Shown here piece by piece: positions 1-7,125 of a stretch of DNA of 16,692 nucleotides. Made by a program: the position numbers and the translations under genes. This DNA is from RUG14219 sp045538535 (GTDB taxonomy: Bacteria > Cyanobacteriota > Vampirovibrionia > Gastranaerophilales > Gastranaerophilaceae). The stretch covers positions 1-16,692 of the forward strand of contig JAZSRN010000016.1 of NCBI GenBank assembly GCA_045538535.1. Reading direction: 5' to 3'. The notes under the pieces are model-generated. The model was given only the letters and a program-made list of their open reading frames with translations. It searched no databases and was not told the origin of the DNA. Each line of letters opens with the position of its first letter. Within the stretch, counting starts at the first letter, position 1.

Positions 1-47
1 TTAATCATAATTATAATACTGACATAACCTATACAAAGGAGAAGTTT

Positions 48-725
48 ATGAAAAATAAAGCTTTCACGCTTGCAGAAGTCCTTATCACTTTAGGCATTGT
101 TGGAGTTGTTTGTGCACTGACAATTCCGCAACTTATCGCCAAATATCAACAAGAAAAAACCGTAGTACAGCTAAAAAAATTTTATAATGAAATAAATAAC
201 GCAGTGAGGATGTCTGTTGTTGACAATGGAGATGTAAATCTTTGGTCAGATACAATAGGTGATTATTCCTATGAAGAAAATGTACAATTTTTGCATACAT
301 ATATTTTCCCATATTTGAAAATTGATAAATTTGAAAAATGCGAAAAGTCACTAAATGGAAGAGCCGTATGTACACTCTTATTAGATGGAAGAAAATTTTT
401 ATATAGTAGGGATCAAAATGGCACCGATATTGCGTTATATATTAATGGGAAGGAAGAACGCACTCCAAGGAATTATTTTTCTTTTCAACTAAACAAAACA
501 AATTATGATATTGATATTCCTACAACTTTTGTCGAACCTTATCAATTTCAATGGGATGGAGATATAGAAACCTTACAAACACATTCCATACGTGGTTGTC
601 GTGATGATATCTCAAGTATCGGGCAATATAACTTTTGTACAAAATGGATACAACTAAACAACTGGAAAATTCCGGATGGATATCCTTGGAACGGAAAATA
701 TAACTATAACATATCTGAAACTTAA
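48..725 (+). CDS. Type IV pilin-like / type II secretion pseudopilin
   Basis: A 225-residue protein with a class III (prepilin) leader: a short basic stretch MKNKA, then FTLAEVLITLGIVGVV and about 20 hydrophobic residues (6-26). A prepilin peptidase would be expected to cut between Ala5 and Phe6, leaving Glu at mature position 5, the residue that registers subunits during assembly. The remainder is a polar globular domain with cysteines at about 98, 108, 184 and 197 and no domain I recognise. Related proteins are membrane-anchored subunits of type IV pili or type II secretion pseudopili. A good Shine-Dalgarno sequence (AGGAG, 38-42) lies 5 nt before the ATG, and a possible -10 (TATAAT, 12-17) sits near the window edge. 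The gene ends convergently on tcdA with a 4-bp TTAA overlap. The leader is certain; whether the protein is a structural pilin or a minor pseudopilin cannot be told. The leader form is one I recall as frequent in Gastranaerophilales. Confidence 0.88.
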   Translation: MKNKAFTLAEVLITLGIVGVVCALTIPQLIAKYQQEKTVVQLKKFYNEINNAVRMSVVDNGDVNLWSDTIGDYSYEENVQFLHTYIFPYLKIDKFEKCEKSLNGRAVCTLLLDGRKFLYSRDQNGTDIALYINGKEERTPRNYFSFQLNKTNYDIDIPTTFVEPYQFQWDGDIETLQTHSIRGCRDDISSIGQYNFCTKWIQLNNWKIPDGYPWNGKYNYNISET

Positions 726-1480
726 ATCAACCGTTTTACAATCTTTGCAGCCATAAAAATCCCCGCACAACTCGCAACAAAAGGAGTCGACGCCGGTGTT
801 ATTTTTGTAAATTCGATATTTTCTCCTAACTTTGTTGTAATTTTTTCAGTCGAGGAAATTTTTTCTTCGCAATGTGGCCGTTCCTTACTTGTAACAACTG
901 TTATACCACTCTCAATTCCACGCTTTTTTAATTGATAAAGCACACTTGAAACAAATGGCGCATTTTTATCCTCAATTTCACTTATATCAGATATATACAA
1001 CTTAGTAGGATCAACCCGATTACCGGCACCCATTGAGGAAATAACCGGGATATTATTTTTTACACAATAATCCAATAATGCAACTTTTGAACGCATTGTA
1101 TCTATTGCATCAGCAACGAAATCAACCGTTTTGCCTCCAAATTGAAAAATTTGTTCCATGTTGTTTTCACTCAAAAAATCATCCACAACATTAATTTTCA
1201 ATTCCGGATTTATGTCCAAAAGCCTTTGACGGAAAAGTTTAGCCTTACTTTGACCAACCGTAGAATGCAATGCTACCAATTGTCTATTTATATTAGAAAC
1301 CGACACCTCATCAAAATCGACAATCGTAACTTCACCAACTCCCGCCCTTACAAGTGCCTCAACACAAAAACCACCAACTCCGCCGAGTCCGAAAACTGCA
1401 ACATGTTTGGTGGTTAATAATTCTTGAGCTTTTTCGCCCCAAAAAAGTGAATTTCTTGAAAAAACCTCTTTCTTATCCAC
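722..1480 (-). CDS. tcdA: tRNA threonylcarbamoyladenosine dehydratase TcdA (ThiF/MoeB/E1-like)
   Basis: A 252-residue E1-like adenylating enzyme of the ThiF/MoeB superfamily. TcdA (CsdL/YgdL) uses ATP to cyclise t6A37 in ANN-decoding tRNAs to ct6A in the cytoplasm. Visible features are an N-terminal block SRNSLFWGEKAQELL, the nucleotide-binding loop GLGGVGG (31-37), the acidic strand VDFDEVSVSNINRQ (54-67) and the DAIDTMRSK segment (124-132). The length is close to the roughly 268 residues of E. coli TcdA. There are no CxxC zinc pairs or sulfur-carrier partner genes, which argues against MoeB or ThiF. The start is GTG at 1480; a purine-rich stretch (AAAGAAG) lies upstream and the frame has no nearby ATG. 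Only 14 bases separate it from secG, so it is probably the last gene of a nudix-secG-tcdA operon. It overlaps the pseudopilin stop by 4 bp. Confidence 0.88.
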   Translation of the reverse strand: MDKKEVFSRNSLFWGEKAQELLTTKHVAVFGLGGVGGFCVEALVRAGVGEVTIVDFDEVSVSNINRQLVALHSTVGQSKAKLFRQRLLDINPELKINVVDDFLSENNMEQIFQFGGKTVDFVADAIDTMRSKVALLDYCVKNNIPVISSMGAGNRVDPTKLYISDISEIEDKNAPFVSSVLYQLKKRGIESGITVVTSKERPHCEEKISSTEKITTKLGENIEFTKITPASTPFVASCAGIFMAAKIVKRLI

Positions 1481-1494
1481 TTTTTAACTTCTTT

Positions 1495-1719
1495 CTAGCC
1501 GATTATGCCATAACCCAAAAGGAAAGTGCAAAGAATAAATATTCCGGCAATAATACCCGTTAATTTGTTCAATCCTTTTTCTGCACTTTTTTGTGATGCA
1601 AAAACATGAGATACTCCGCCCATGCCCGCAATTCCATCACCCTTCGGCGAATGCATTAATATCAAAACTATTAGCAAAAATGCCGTAACAATTTGTATTG
1701 TCCAGATAAATGTAACCAT
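1495..1719 (-). CDS. secG: Preprotein translocase subunit SecG
   Basis: A 74-residue protein with two hydrophobic helices (about 4-22 and 54-72) joined by a cytoplasmic loop, the standard SecG topology. SecG is the non-essential small subunit of the SecYEG channel and speeds SecA-driven export. The loop reads HSPKGDGIAGMGGVSHVF, followed by SAEKGLNKLT. HSPKGDG with SAE-LN is, from memory, the cyanobacterial and relatives' version of the SecG signature. A clear Shine-Dalgarno sequence (AAGGAG) lies inside the 3' end of the upstream Nudix gene, whose stop codon is only 3 bases from the secG start. The two are therefore almost certainly co-transcribed and perhaps translationally coupled. The length is normal for the family. 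Confidence 0.93.
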   Translation of the reverse strand: MVTFIWTIQIVTAFLLIVLILMHSPKGDGIAGMGGVSHVFASQKSAEKGLNKLTGIIAGIFILCTFLLGYGIIG

Positions 1720-1722
1720 TTG

Positions 1723-2409
1723 TTATTTTTTCTCCTTTTTCTTCGAAATAAAATGTGCTCTTCTTGAGTTTAGCTTAATATTTTCAAAAGTATATAGCCT
1801 AGCCGGACGTTTTGACGAAGATTTTGTAAATTCGTTTAATTCAATTAATCCATCCGTAGAAAGAGCTTTTTTTCTAAAATTACGTTTGTCCAGTTTTTTG
1901 CCCATAATAAGCTCATAGGCTCGTTGCATTTCTGTTAGTGTAAATTTTTCATTTAATAATTGGTACGCAACCGGACAAATTTCCAATCTTTCGCGAGTTC
2001 TTTTTAGCGAATATTCAATAATATCTTTGTGGTCAAATGCCAAAGGCGGCAAATCAGAAATTTTATGCCAACCCAATTCCGGTGTTGAAATAATCTGTAT
2101 ATCCTCAGCCCTAACAAGTGCAAAATACGCACAAGTAATAACCCTTGCATTAGGGTGACGAAGTGGGTCACCAAATGTATAAAGCTGTTCAAGATAAATA
2201 TTATCTACATTTGTACGCTCTTTCAAAACTCGCAAAGCAGCTTGATCCAAATTTTCAGATAACCTTACATAACCCCCAGGAATTGCCCATTTATCTTTAA
2301 ACGGCTCGTTCGCACGTTTTACCAAAAGAACTTGAAGGGCATCATTTTTCAATGTTACGATAACTACGTCGACTGTAATTTCGTGTGTTTTTGTTTCATT
2401 AAATATCAT
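1723..2409 (-). CDS. Nudix-domain transcriptional regulator, NrtR-like
   Basis: A 228-residue protein with an N-terminal Nudix fold (about 10-140) and a C-terminal winged helix (about 155-212, with FTLTEMQRAYELIMGKKLDK and the following NFRKK). This pairing defines the NrtR/AraR-type regulators, which bind ADP-ribose or related ligands with the Nudix domain and DNA with the winged helix. The Nudix box (46-68) keeps Gly46, Glu52, Arg60 and Glu64. Two of the three glutamates in REUxEE are replaced (Val61, Arg65) and the late glycine is Asn67, so hydrolysis is probably lost and a ligand-sensing role is likelier. An active ADP-ribose pyrophosphatase cannot be excluded. The basic C-terminal tail ends SKKKEKK. 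AGGGAAAAGAG precedes the start. It is first in the operon with secG and tcdA; no NAD-biosynthesis gene is nearby, so its regulon is unknown. Confidence 0.82.
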   Translation of the reverse strand: MIFNETKTHEITVDVVIVTLKNDALQVLLVKRANEPFKDKWAIPGGYVRLSENLDQAALRVLKERTNVDNIYLEQLYTFGDPLRHPNARVITCAYFALVRAEDIQIISTPELGWHKISDLPPLAFDHKDIIEYSLKRTRERLEICPVAYQLLNEKFTLTEMQRAYELIMGKKLDKRNFRKKALSTDGLIELNEFTKSSSKRPARLYTFENIKLNSRRAHFISKKKEKK

Positions 2410-2438
2410 ATCTATTCTCTTTTCCCTAAGTCAATAAT

Positions 2439-2444
2439 AGTATA
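2439..2444 (-). promoter_or_regulatory. Putative -10 element for the nudix-secG-tcdA operon
   Basis: On the minus strand TATACT lies about 30 bases before the Nudix start codon, which would give a 5' leader of roughly 20 bases that includes the Shine-Dalgarno sequence. The best -35-like hexamer (TTGCGT, 2465-2470) is 20 bases away, longer than the usual 16-18, so the promoter call is weak. Confidence 0.35.
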
Positions 2445-2571
2445 AACATGAAACTTTTTCGCGAACGCAACTTTTCTAATGTTAACAAATTTTAACATTC
2501 AACCTTTCTCAAAGCAATTATTTCAAACAGTTATACTTTATATATACATAAGGGAATTACGGGGATATAAT

Positions 2572-3525
2572 ATGTGCGGAATCGACAATATATTTATATG
2601 TCATAGACCAATGCCAAGACCAAGAATGCACGGTTGCGGCTGCGGAAGTTTTATGCCGATGTTTCCAAGTGTATTTATGGGCGGAGGATACGCAACTCCA
2701 TATACAATGCCGGCTTATCCTTATATGACACCATACATGACACCTTATCAAAACCCAATAATGAAATTTATGTATTTCTCAATGGCACAAAATTTATTTG
2801 CAAATGGATTAAAAAATCTTTTTGAAGGAATTTCAGGTTTAATCAGACCGAATTTCATAAGTCCGGATAGAATTGCACAACCAGATTATTACAATCCGTT
2901 CAATCTAAATCCAAATATGCCTCTAACCGGAATGACAACAAATCAGCTAGAAAACGAGTTGACACTTTCAACAAATAATAATTCGACAAACACAACCGGT
3001 AATGTAACCTCAACCGGTTCAACAAACAAAACGTCAAAAACATCTGAAAGTACAAGTTCCAACCGAGTTTCAAACGGGCAAAAAATAGATGTTAATAAAC
3101 TATCATCATCTGAAAACGGTATCAACGCAATTAAAAAATTTGAAGGTTGCAAACTCAGCACATATCAATGTAGCGCCAACACTTGGACAATCGGATACGG
3201 TCATACCGGCAATGTAAAACAAGGTCAAACAATTACCCAAGCACAAGCTGATGCATACTTAAAATCAGATATTAAAACTTTTGAAAACGAAGTTAAGAGA
3301 TTAGTAAAAGTACCGCTAACTCAAAACCAATTCGATGCACTAGTATCTTTCACATACAATGTAGGCTCAGGCAATTTGGCAAAATCAACACTTCTTAAAA
3401 AATTAAATGCCGGCGATTATAATGGAGCTGCACAAGAATTTTCAAAATGGACAAAATCAGGTGGCAAACAAGTTCAAGGTCTTGTAACTCGCAGAGCTGC
3501 AGAAAAAGAAATGTTCTTGTCATAA
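2572..3525 (+). CDS. GH24 phage-type lysozyme with Met/Pro/Tyr-rich N-terminus
   Basis: A 317-residue protein in three parts. Residues 1-60 are rich in Met, Pro, Cys, Gly and Tyr, including HGCGCGSFM and repeated YMTPYMTPY. Residues 61-180 hold a moderately hydrophobic segment and then a long Ser/Thr/Asn linker. Residues 183-317 are a T4/P22-type lysozyme domain (glycoside hydrolase 24), which cleaves the MurNAc-GlcNAc bond of peptidoglycan. The catalytic spacing Glu191-x8-Cys200-x5-Thr206 fits the endolysin consensus E-8aa-C/D-5aa-T, and WTIGYGHTG is typical. No Sec signal peptide is visible. The frame is open back to 2479, but residues encoded before 2572 look like AT-rich leader; ATG 2572 follows ACGGGG at a 7-nt spacing, so I prefer it. 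No holin or phage gene is nearby, so this looks like a host wall enzyme rather than prophage. Confidence 0.82.
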   Translation: MCGIDNIFICHRPMPRPRMHGCGCGSFMPMFPSVFMGGGYATPYTMPAYPYMTPYMTPYQNPIMKFMYFSMAQNLFANGLKNLFEGISGLIRPNFISPDRIAQPDYYNPFNLNPNMPLTGMTTNQLENELTLSTNNNSTNTTGNVTSTGSTNKTSKTSESTSSNRVSNGQKIDVNKLSSSENGINAIKKFEGCKLSTYQCSANTWTIGYGHTGNVKQGQTITQAQADAYLKSDIKTFENEVKRLVKVPLTQNQFDALVSFTYNVGSGNLAKSTLLKKLNAGDYNGAAQEFSKWTKSGGKQVQGLVTRRAAEKEMFLS

Positions 3526-3529
3526 TCTA

Positions 3530-3557
3530 TTTACATTAAACCATTATAATATATAAT
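3530..3557 (+). promoter_or_regulatory. Putative comM promoter, apparently leaderless
   Basis: TTTACA (3530-3535), a 16-bp spacer, then TATAAT (3552-3557). Six bases separate the end of the -10 from the ATG of comM at 3564, so the predicted transcription start is the A of the start codon. No Shine-Dalgarno sequence lies between. A second TATAAT at 3545-3550 lacks a properly spaced -35. Confidence 0.5.
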
Positions 3558-3563
3558 TAATTT

Positions 3564-5102
3564 ATGGTTAATAAAGTAAATACAGCTACAGTAATAGGCC
3601 TAAATCCATACAAAGTGGAAGTCGAGATTGATACTTCAAATGCAATTCCGGGGATTTTTATTGTCGGATTGCCTGATGCAGCAGTAAACGAAGCTCGTGA
3701 CAGAGTACGTTCAGCCATAAAAAATTCAGGTTTTTCATTTCCGGCTAAAAAAGTAATTGTAAATCTTGCACCGGCAGATTTAAAGAAGGAGGGTGCAAAT
3801 TTCGACTTACCGATTGCGATGGGAATATTGACCGAAGACGAAGTATTAAATAGCGAGCAAATTAAAGATTATGCGTTTTTAGGCGAACTATCACTTGACG
3901 GAAGTCTCAGAGGGGTATCCGGAGTACTCCCACTTGTTATAGGATTGAAAGATTTTGGGATTAAAAACATTATTTTGCCGGAAATCAATGCAAAAGAAGC
4001 AGCATTAGTACAAGGCATAAATGTCTACGGCGCAAAAAATTTAGGCGATGCTGTAAACCATTTTATTGAACAACCGCTTCCGCTTACCCAAATTGATATA
4101 AACAAGTATTTACAAGAACAAAATGAAATAGATTATACTTATGATTTTAAAGACGTAAAAGGACAACAAAAGGCAAAACGCGCATTAGAAATTGCAGCCG
4201 CAGGAAACCATAACATTTTAATGACAGGTTCCCCCGGTTCCGGCAAAACCTTAATGGCAAAATGTTTCGCCTCAATTCTTCCACCGTTACAATTACAAGA
4301 AGCACTAGAATTAACCAAAATTTACAGTATTTCGGGCTTATTAACTTCGGATAAACCATTAATGGCTCAACGACCGTTTCGAGTTGTGCACCATACAGCA
4401 TCACCAAATGGCATTATTGGGGGCGGAACAAACCCAAAACCCGGTGAAATAACCTTAGCACACAGAGGGGTTTTATTTTTAGATGAAATGGTTGAATTTC
4501 CACGCAATGTTTTGGAAGTTTTACGCCAACCGCTAGAAGATGCCGAAATTGTTATTTCAAGAGCCAAACATTCCATTAAATATCCCGCAAAATTCCTATT
4601 ACTTGGTGCAATGAATCCTTGTCCTTGCGGCTATTTAGGTGATAAAGAAAAACAATGTACTTGCTCCGAATTTCAAATTAACAGATATTTAGCAAAACTT
4701 TCCGGCCCATTACTTGATAGGATTGATTTGCAAATTGATGTTCCAAGGTTGTCAAGTGAAGAACTTTTGAACACAACTCAATCTTCAGAGTCTTCAGCCG
4801 AAATAAGATTAAGAGTAACAAAAGCGCGTCAAATTCAAGCCGAAAGATACAAGAACGAAGGCATCTTAACAAATTCAGAACTTTCGCCTAAACTCATTAA
4901 AAAATACTGCAAAATTGACAAAGCGTCAGAAGATATCTTCAAAACCGCCATAGTAAAATATCAATTATCCGGCCGAAGATATGACAGAGTTTTAAAACTT
5001 GCAAGAACAATAGCAGATTTAGACAACTCCACTGACATCAAACAAAACCATTTAATGCAAGCGTTACAATACAAAATGTTTGACAAAGACAATTTACATT
5101 AA
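3564..5102 (+). CDS. comM: ComM/YifB family Mg-chelatase-like AAA+ ATPase
   Basis: A 512-residue protein, close to E. coli YifB/ComM (about 506). Members form hexameric helicases that extend branch migration during integration of DNA taken up by natural transformation. Domain order is an N-terminal Lon-protease-like S5 fold (1-170, with GLPDAAVNEARDRVRSAI and NLAPADLKKEG), an AAA+ Mg-chelatase domain (190-400) and a C-terminal Mg_chelatase_C helical domain (405-505). Visible motifs are Walker A GSPGSGKT (222-229), Walker B FLDE (305-308) and the four-cysteine loop NPCPCGYLGDKEKQCTC (351-367). The N-terminus aligns well with the family from ATG 3564. No Shine-Dalgarno sequence precedes it; see the leaderless promoter. 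It follows the lysozyme gene by 38 bases and overlaps the stop of the convergent umuC-like gene by TTAA. A pseudopilin gene is also present in this window. Confidence 0.93.
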   Translation: MVNKVNTATVIGLNPYKVEVEIDTSNAIPGIFIVGLPDAAVNEARDRVRSAIKNSGFSFPAKKVIVNLAPADLKKEGANFDLPIAMGILTEDEVLNSEQIKDYAFLGELSLDGSLRGVSGVLPLVIGLKDFGIKNIILPEINAKEAALVQGINVYGAKNLGDAVNHFIEQPLPLTQIDINKYLQEQNEIDYTYDFKDVKGQQKAKRALEIAAAGNHNILMTGSPGSGKTLMAKCFASILPPLQLQEALELTKIYSISGLLTSDKPLMAQRPFRVVHHTASPNGIIGGGTNPKPGEITLAHRGVLFLDEMVEFPRNVLEVLRQPLEDAEIVISRAKHSIKYPAKFLLLGAMNPCPCGYLGDKEKQCTCSEFQINRYLAKLSGPLLDRIDLQIDVPRLSSEELLNTTQSSESSAEIRLRVTKARQIQAERYKNEGILTNSELSPKLIKKYCKIDKASEDIFKTAIVKYQLSGRRYDRVLKLARTIADLDNSTDIKQNHLMQALQYKMFDKDNLH

Positions 5103-6289
5103 GACTGTCGGCTTTTATTTTTCAAAAACCCAGTTTTTATCATATTTTTGCCAAAACGTTTTTCGATATTATCAAAACATTGCGTCAACCGCGAATGTTT
5201 TTGTTCAATTTCATTTTCAACAAATAATTGAAGTTGCATTTCCGAATTTTTTGTAAAATGATCAAAAATTACGCCAGTACTACGATAAAGGATTTTTTCA
5301 TCAAAAATTTCATCTAACATTGTGAGTATAATTTCAGAAATTTTCAATTCAAAATCTGTCGGAGTTTCCAAGATTTTTTTAGCCGTAATTACCTTAAAAT
5401 CTTTAGTTCTTAAAAATAATGTTATACTTGAAGTTTTGCAATCTATTTTTCTTAAATTTCGACAAGCAATATGAATATGATAATTAATAGAATTTTTCAG
5501 ATAATTTTTATCATTAGAAAATTCCTCAAGCGCCTTTGTTTGTTGAATAGATTTTGGAAGTTTAACCTCATTAGTAACTTGCGAAATACACTCTCCCAAA
5601 AGCTCATGACGCATTTCCGAAGCATTAATTCCAATCTTACTATTTAGCCAGCTATCCTCTTTTTTTACTAATTCAGAACCCATCAAAATCCCCGATTGAT
5701 GGAAAAATCTTGTCAAATTTCTTCCGATTCCCCAAATTTCTTCAATCGGCGTTTTGTTAAGAACTTTTGGTATCTTTCGGTTACCTATTAAATATACTCG
5801 TTCTTTTGTTTTTTTGGCTTTATCCGAAGCCAGTTTTGCAAGTGTTTTAGATTTACTTACACCTATTGATACCGGAATATCAACTTCTTCTAATATTTTT
5901 TGCCTTAACATTTGTGCTAATGTATAATAATTTTTTTTATAAAGTCTTTTTAAACCCGTCAAATCCACAAAAGCTTCATCTATCGAATACACTTGAACAT
6001 AGGGACTAAAATCTTTAAGAATATTCATAACTTGGGCGGACACTTGTGCATAATATTCGTGATCAGCCACAATGTAAATCCCTTTAGGGTGTTCTTTCTT
6101 CGCCATAAACATCGGTTCACCCATTCGCACCCCCATCTGTTTGGCTTCTTTTGAACGCGAGATAACACAACCGTTCGGGTTTGAAATAACCGAAACCGGT
6201 TTGTTTTTTAACTCGGGATTTCTTTTTTGCTCACACGCAACAAAAAAACTGTCACAGTCAACTAATGCTATATATTTTTCCTTTTGCAT
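5099..6289 (-). CDS. umuC: Y-family translesion DNA polymerase, UmuC-like
   Basis: A 396-residue Y-family polymerase, slightly shorter than E. coli UmuC (422). These enzymes copy past damaged template bases. Visible features are LVDCDSFFVACE (9-20) with the first metal ligand Asp11, NPNGCVISRSKEAKQMGVRMG (38-57; the SN-GCVI-R form separates UmuC from DinB), and the catalytic YSIDEAF (101-107) with Asp104/Glu105. Then come SIGVSKSKTLAKLASDKAK, the helix-hairpin-helix EIWGIGRNL, a little-finger domain to about 345 and a C-terminal sliding-clamp motif QLQLF (352-356). No umuD or lexA gene lies beside it and I see no clear LexA operator. It may act without UmuD or with a partner elsewhere. No Shine-Dalgarno sequence precedes the ATG; a well-spaced promoter places transcription start at the A of ATG. 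Its stop overlaps the stop of comM. Confidence 0.9.
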   Translation of the reverse strand: MQKEKYIALVDCDSFFVACEQKRNPELKNKPVSVISNPNGCVISRSKEAKQMGVRMGEPMFMAKKEHPKGIYIVADHEYYAQVSAQVMNILKDFSPYVQVYSIDEAFVDLTGLKRLYKKNYYTLAQMLRQKILEEVDIPVSIGVSKSKTLAKLASDKAKKTKERVYLIGNRKIPKVLNKTPIEEIWGIGRNLTRFFHQSGILMGSELVKKEDSWLNSKIGINASEMRHELLGECISQVTNEVKLPKSIQQTKALEEFSNDKNYLKNSINYHIHIACRNLRKIDCKTSSITLFLRTKDFKVITAKKILETPTDFELKISEIILTMLDEIFDEKILYRSTGVIFDHFTKNSEMQLQLFVENEIEQKHSRLTQCFDNIEKRFGKNMIKTGFLKNKSRQS

Positions 6290-6295
6290 AACAAA

Positions 6296-6324
6296 ATTAT
6301 GAAAGAATTTTACAAATTAGTCAA
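6296..6324 (-). promoter_or_regulatory. umuC-like gene promoter, predicted leaderless
   Basis: On the minus strand TTGACT (6324-6319), a 17-bp spacer and CATAAT (6301-6296) form a near-consensus sigma-70 promoter. The -10 ends six bases before the ATG at 6289, so the transcript is predicted to start at the start codon itself. The bases between hold no Shine-Dalgarno sequence. The -35 overlaps the weak -35 of the divergent gatD promoter. Confidence 0.6.
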
Positions 6325-6339
6325 TAATAAAATTTGTAA

Positions 6340-6345
6340 TATAAT
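6340..6345 (+). promoter_or_regulatory. Putative -10 element for gatD
   Basis: TATAAT lies seven bases before the preferred gatD ATG (6353), again with no Shine-Dalgarno sequence between. The -35 region at a 17-bp spacing is TTAGTC (6317-6322), which is weak and overlaps the divergent umuC -35. A leaderless or near-leaderless mRNA is possible. Confidence 0.4.
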
Positions 6346-6352
6346 TATTGAC

Positions 6353-7087
6353 ATGGAAGATAAAAATTTAAAACTAACAATCGCATATATGTACCCTAAA
6401 CACCTAAATTTATATGGAGATAAGGGAAATATTATCGCACTAAAAAAACGCTGTGAATGGCGCAACATTGAAGTTGAAATAAATGAGATTAATATCGGTG
6501 ATGACGTAACCGGATATGACATTTATTTTATCGGAGGTGGCCAAGACAAACAACAAGAAGAAGTTGCAAAAGAATTATACAAAAACAAAGAAAAACTCAC
6601 TTATGAACGCGACAAAGGCTCTGTTTTTCTAGCAATTTGCGGTGGTTATCAACTTTTGGGACATTATTACCTATCACAAAATCAAAAACGTTTAGAAGGA
6701 ATTTCTCTTTTAGATGCACACACAATAGCAGGAGAAAAAAGATTTATCGGTAATGTTACGGTCGAAACCGAGTTCCTTGAACCGAAAACTCTTGTCGGAT
6801 TTGAAAACCATGCCGGCCAAACATACATCAACGGCAAAACGATACCTTTAGGCAAAGTTATTGTCGGAAATGGCAACAATGGTAACGACAGAACTGCCGG
6901 TGCAAGATTTAAAAATGTTTTTGGCACATATCTTCATGGCTCAATTTTACCTAAAAATCCACACTTTACAGACTATTTAATTAAATTGGCTCTTGAAAAA
7001 AAATATAATGAAAACTTCGAGCTTAAGCCACTTAACGATGAAATAGAGATTTTAACACATAATTCGCTTGTTGAGAAAAACTACTAA
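6353..7087 (+). CDS. gatD: Lipid II isoglutaminyl synthase glutaminase subunit GatD
   Basis: A 244-residue class I glutamine amidotransferase matching GatD in length (S. aureus GatD is 243). GatD releases ammonia from glutamine and passes it to MurT, which amidates the alpha-carboxyl of D-Glu in lipid II. Visible features are the N-terminal MYPKHLNLYGDKGNI (13-27), the oxyanion segment YFIGGGQDKQ (58-67), the nucleophile Cys96 in AICGGYQLLG, and His195 in GTYLHGSILPKNP. The CobB/CobQ-like LHG motif separates it from other amidotransferases. The frame extends back to 6284, but that start would overlap the umuC start, and ATG 6353 gives the family length. Usually the partner gene murT is adjacent; here the neighbours are umuC (divergent) and a transglycosylase, so murT must lie elsewhere if the pair functions. 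Confidence 0.85.
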   Translation: MEDKNLKLTIAYMYPKHLNLYGDKGNIIALKKRCEWRNIEVEINEINIGDDVTGYDIYFIGGGQDKQQEEVAKELYKNKEKLTYERDKGSVFLAICGGYQLLGHYYLSQNQKRLEGISLLDAHTIAGEKRFIGNVTVETEFLEPKTLVGFENHAGQTYINGKTIPLGKVIVGNGNNGNDRTAGARFKNVFGTYLHGSILPKNPHFTDYLIKLALEKKYNENFELKPLNDEIEILTHNSLVEKNY

Positions 7088-7097
7088 ATATTTAATT

Positions 7098-7125
7098 TTG
7101 ACATCAAAATAAAAATCATTAATAC
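7098..7125 (+). promoter_or_regulatory. Putative promoter of the lytic transglycosylase gene
   Basis: A perfect -35 TTGACA (7098-7103), a 16-bp spacer and TAATAC (7120-7125). Transcription would begin near 7132, leaving a leader of about 60 bases. That leader contains GATAAC (7133-7138) and its inverse GTTATC (7168-7173), a 6-bp stem with a 29-base loop that may or may not form. Confidence 0.45.

Noticed and set aside
2479..2571. Extended N-terminus of the lysozyme starting at ATG 2479
   Set aside because: The 31 extra residues come from AT-rich leader-like DNA and have no ribosome site; ATG 2572 follows ACGGGG at a workable spacing.
2572..3525. Prophage indicated by the phage-type lysozyme
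   Set aside because: All neighbours are housekeeping genes; no holin, integrase, structural genes or attachment repeats are seen.
6284..6352. Extended N-terminus of GatD starting at ATG 6284
   Set aside because: It would overlap the divergent umuC start and its promoter, and the family length fits ATG 6353.
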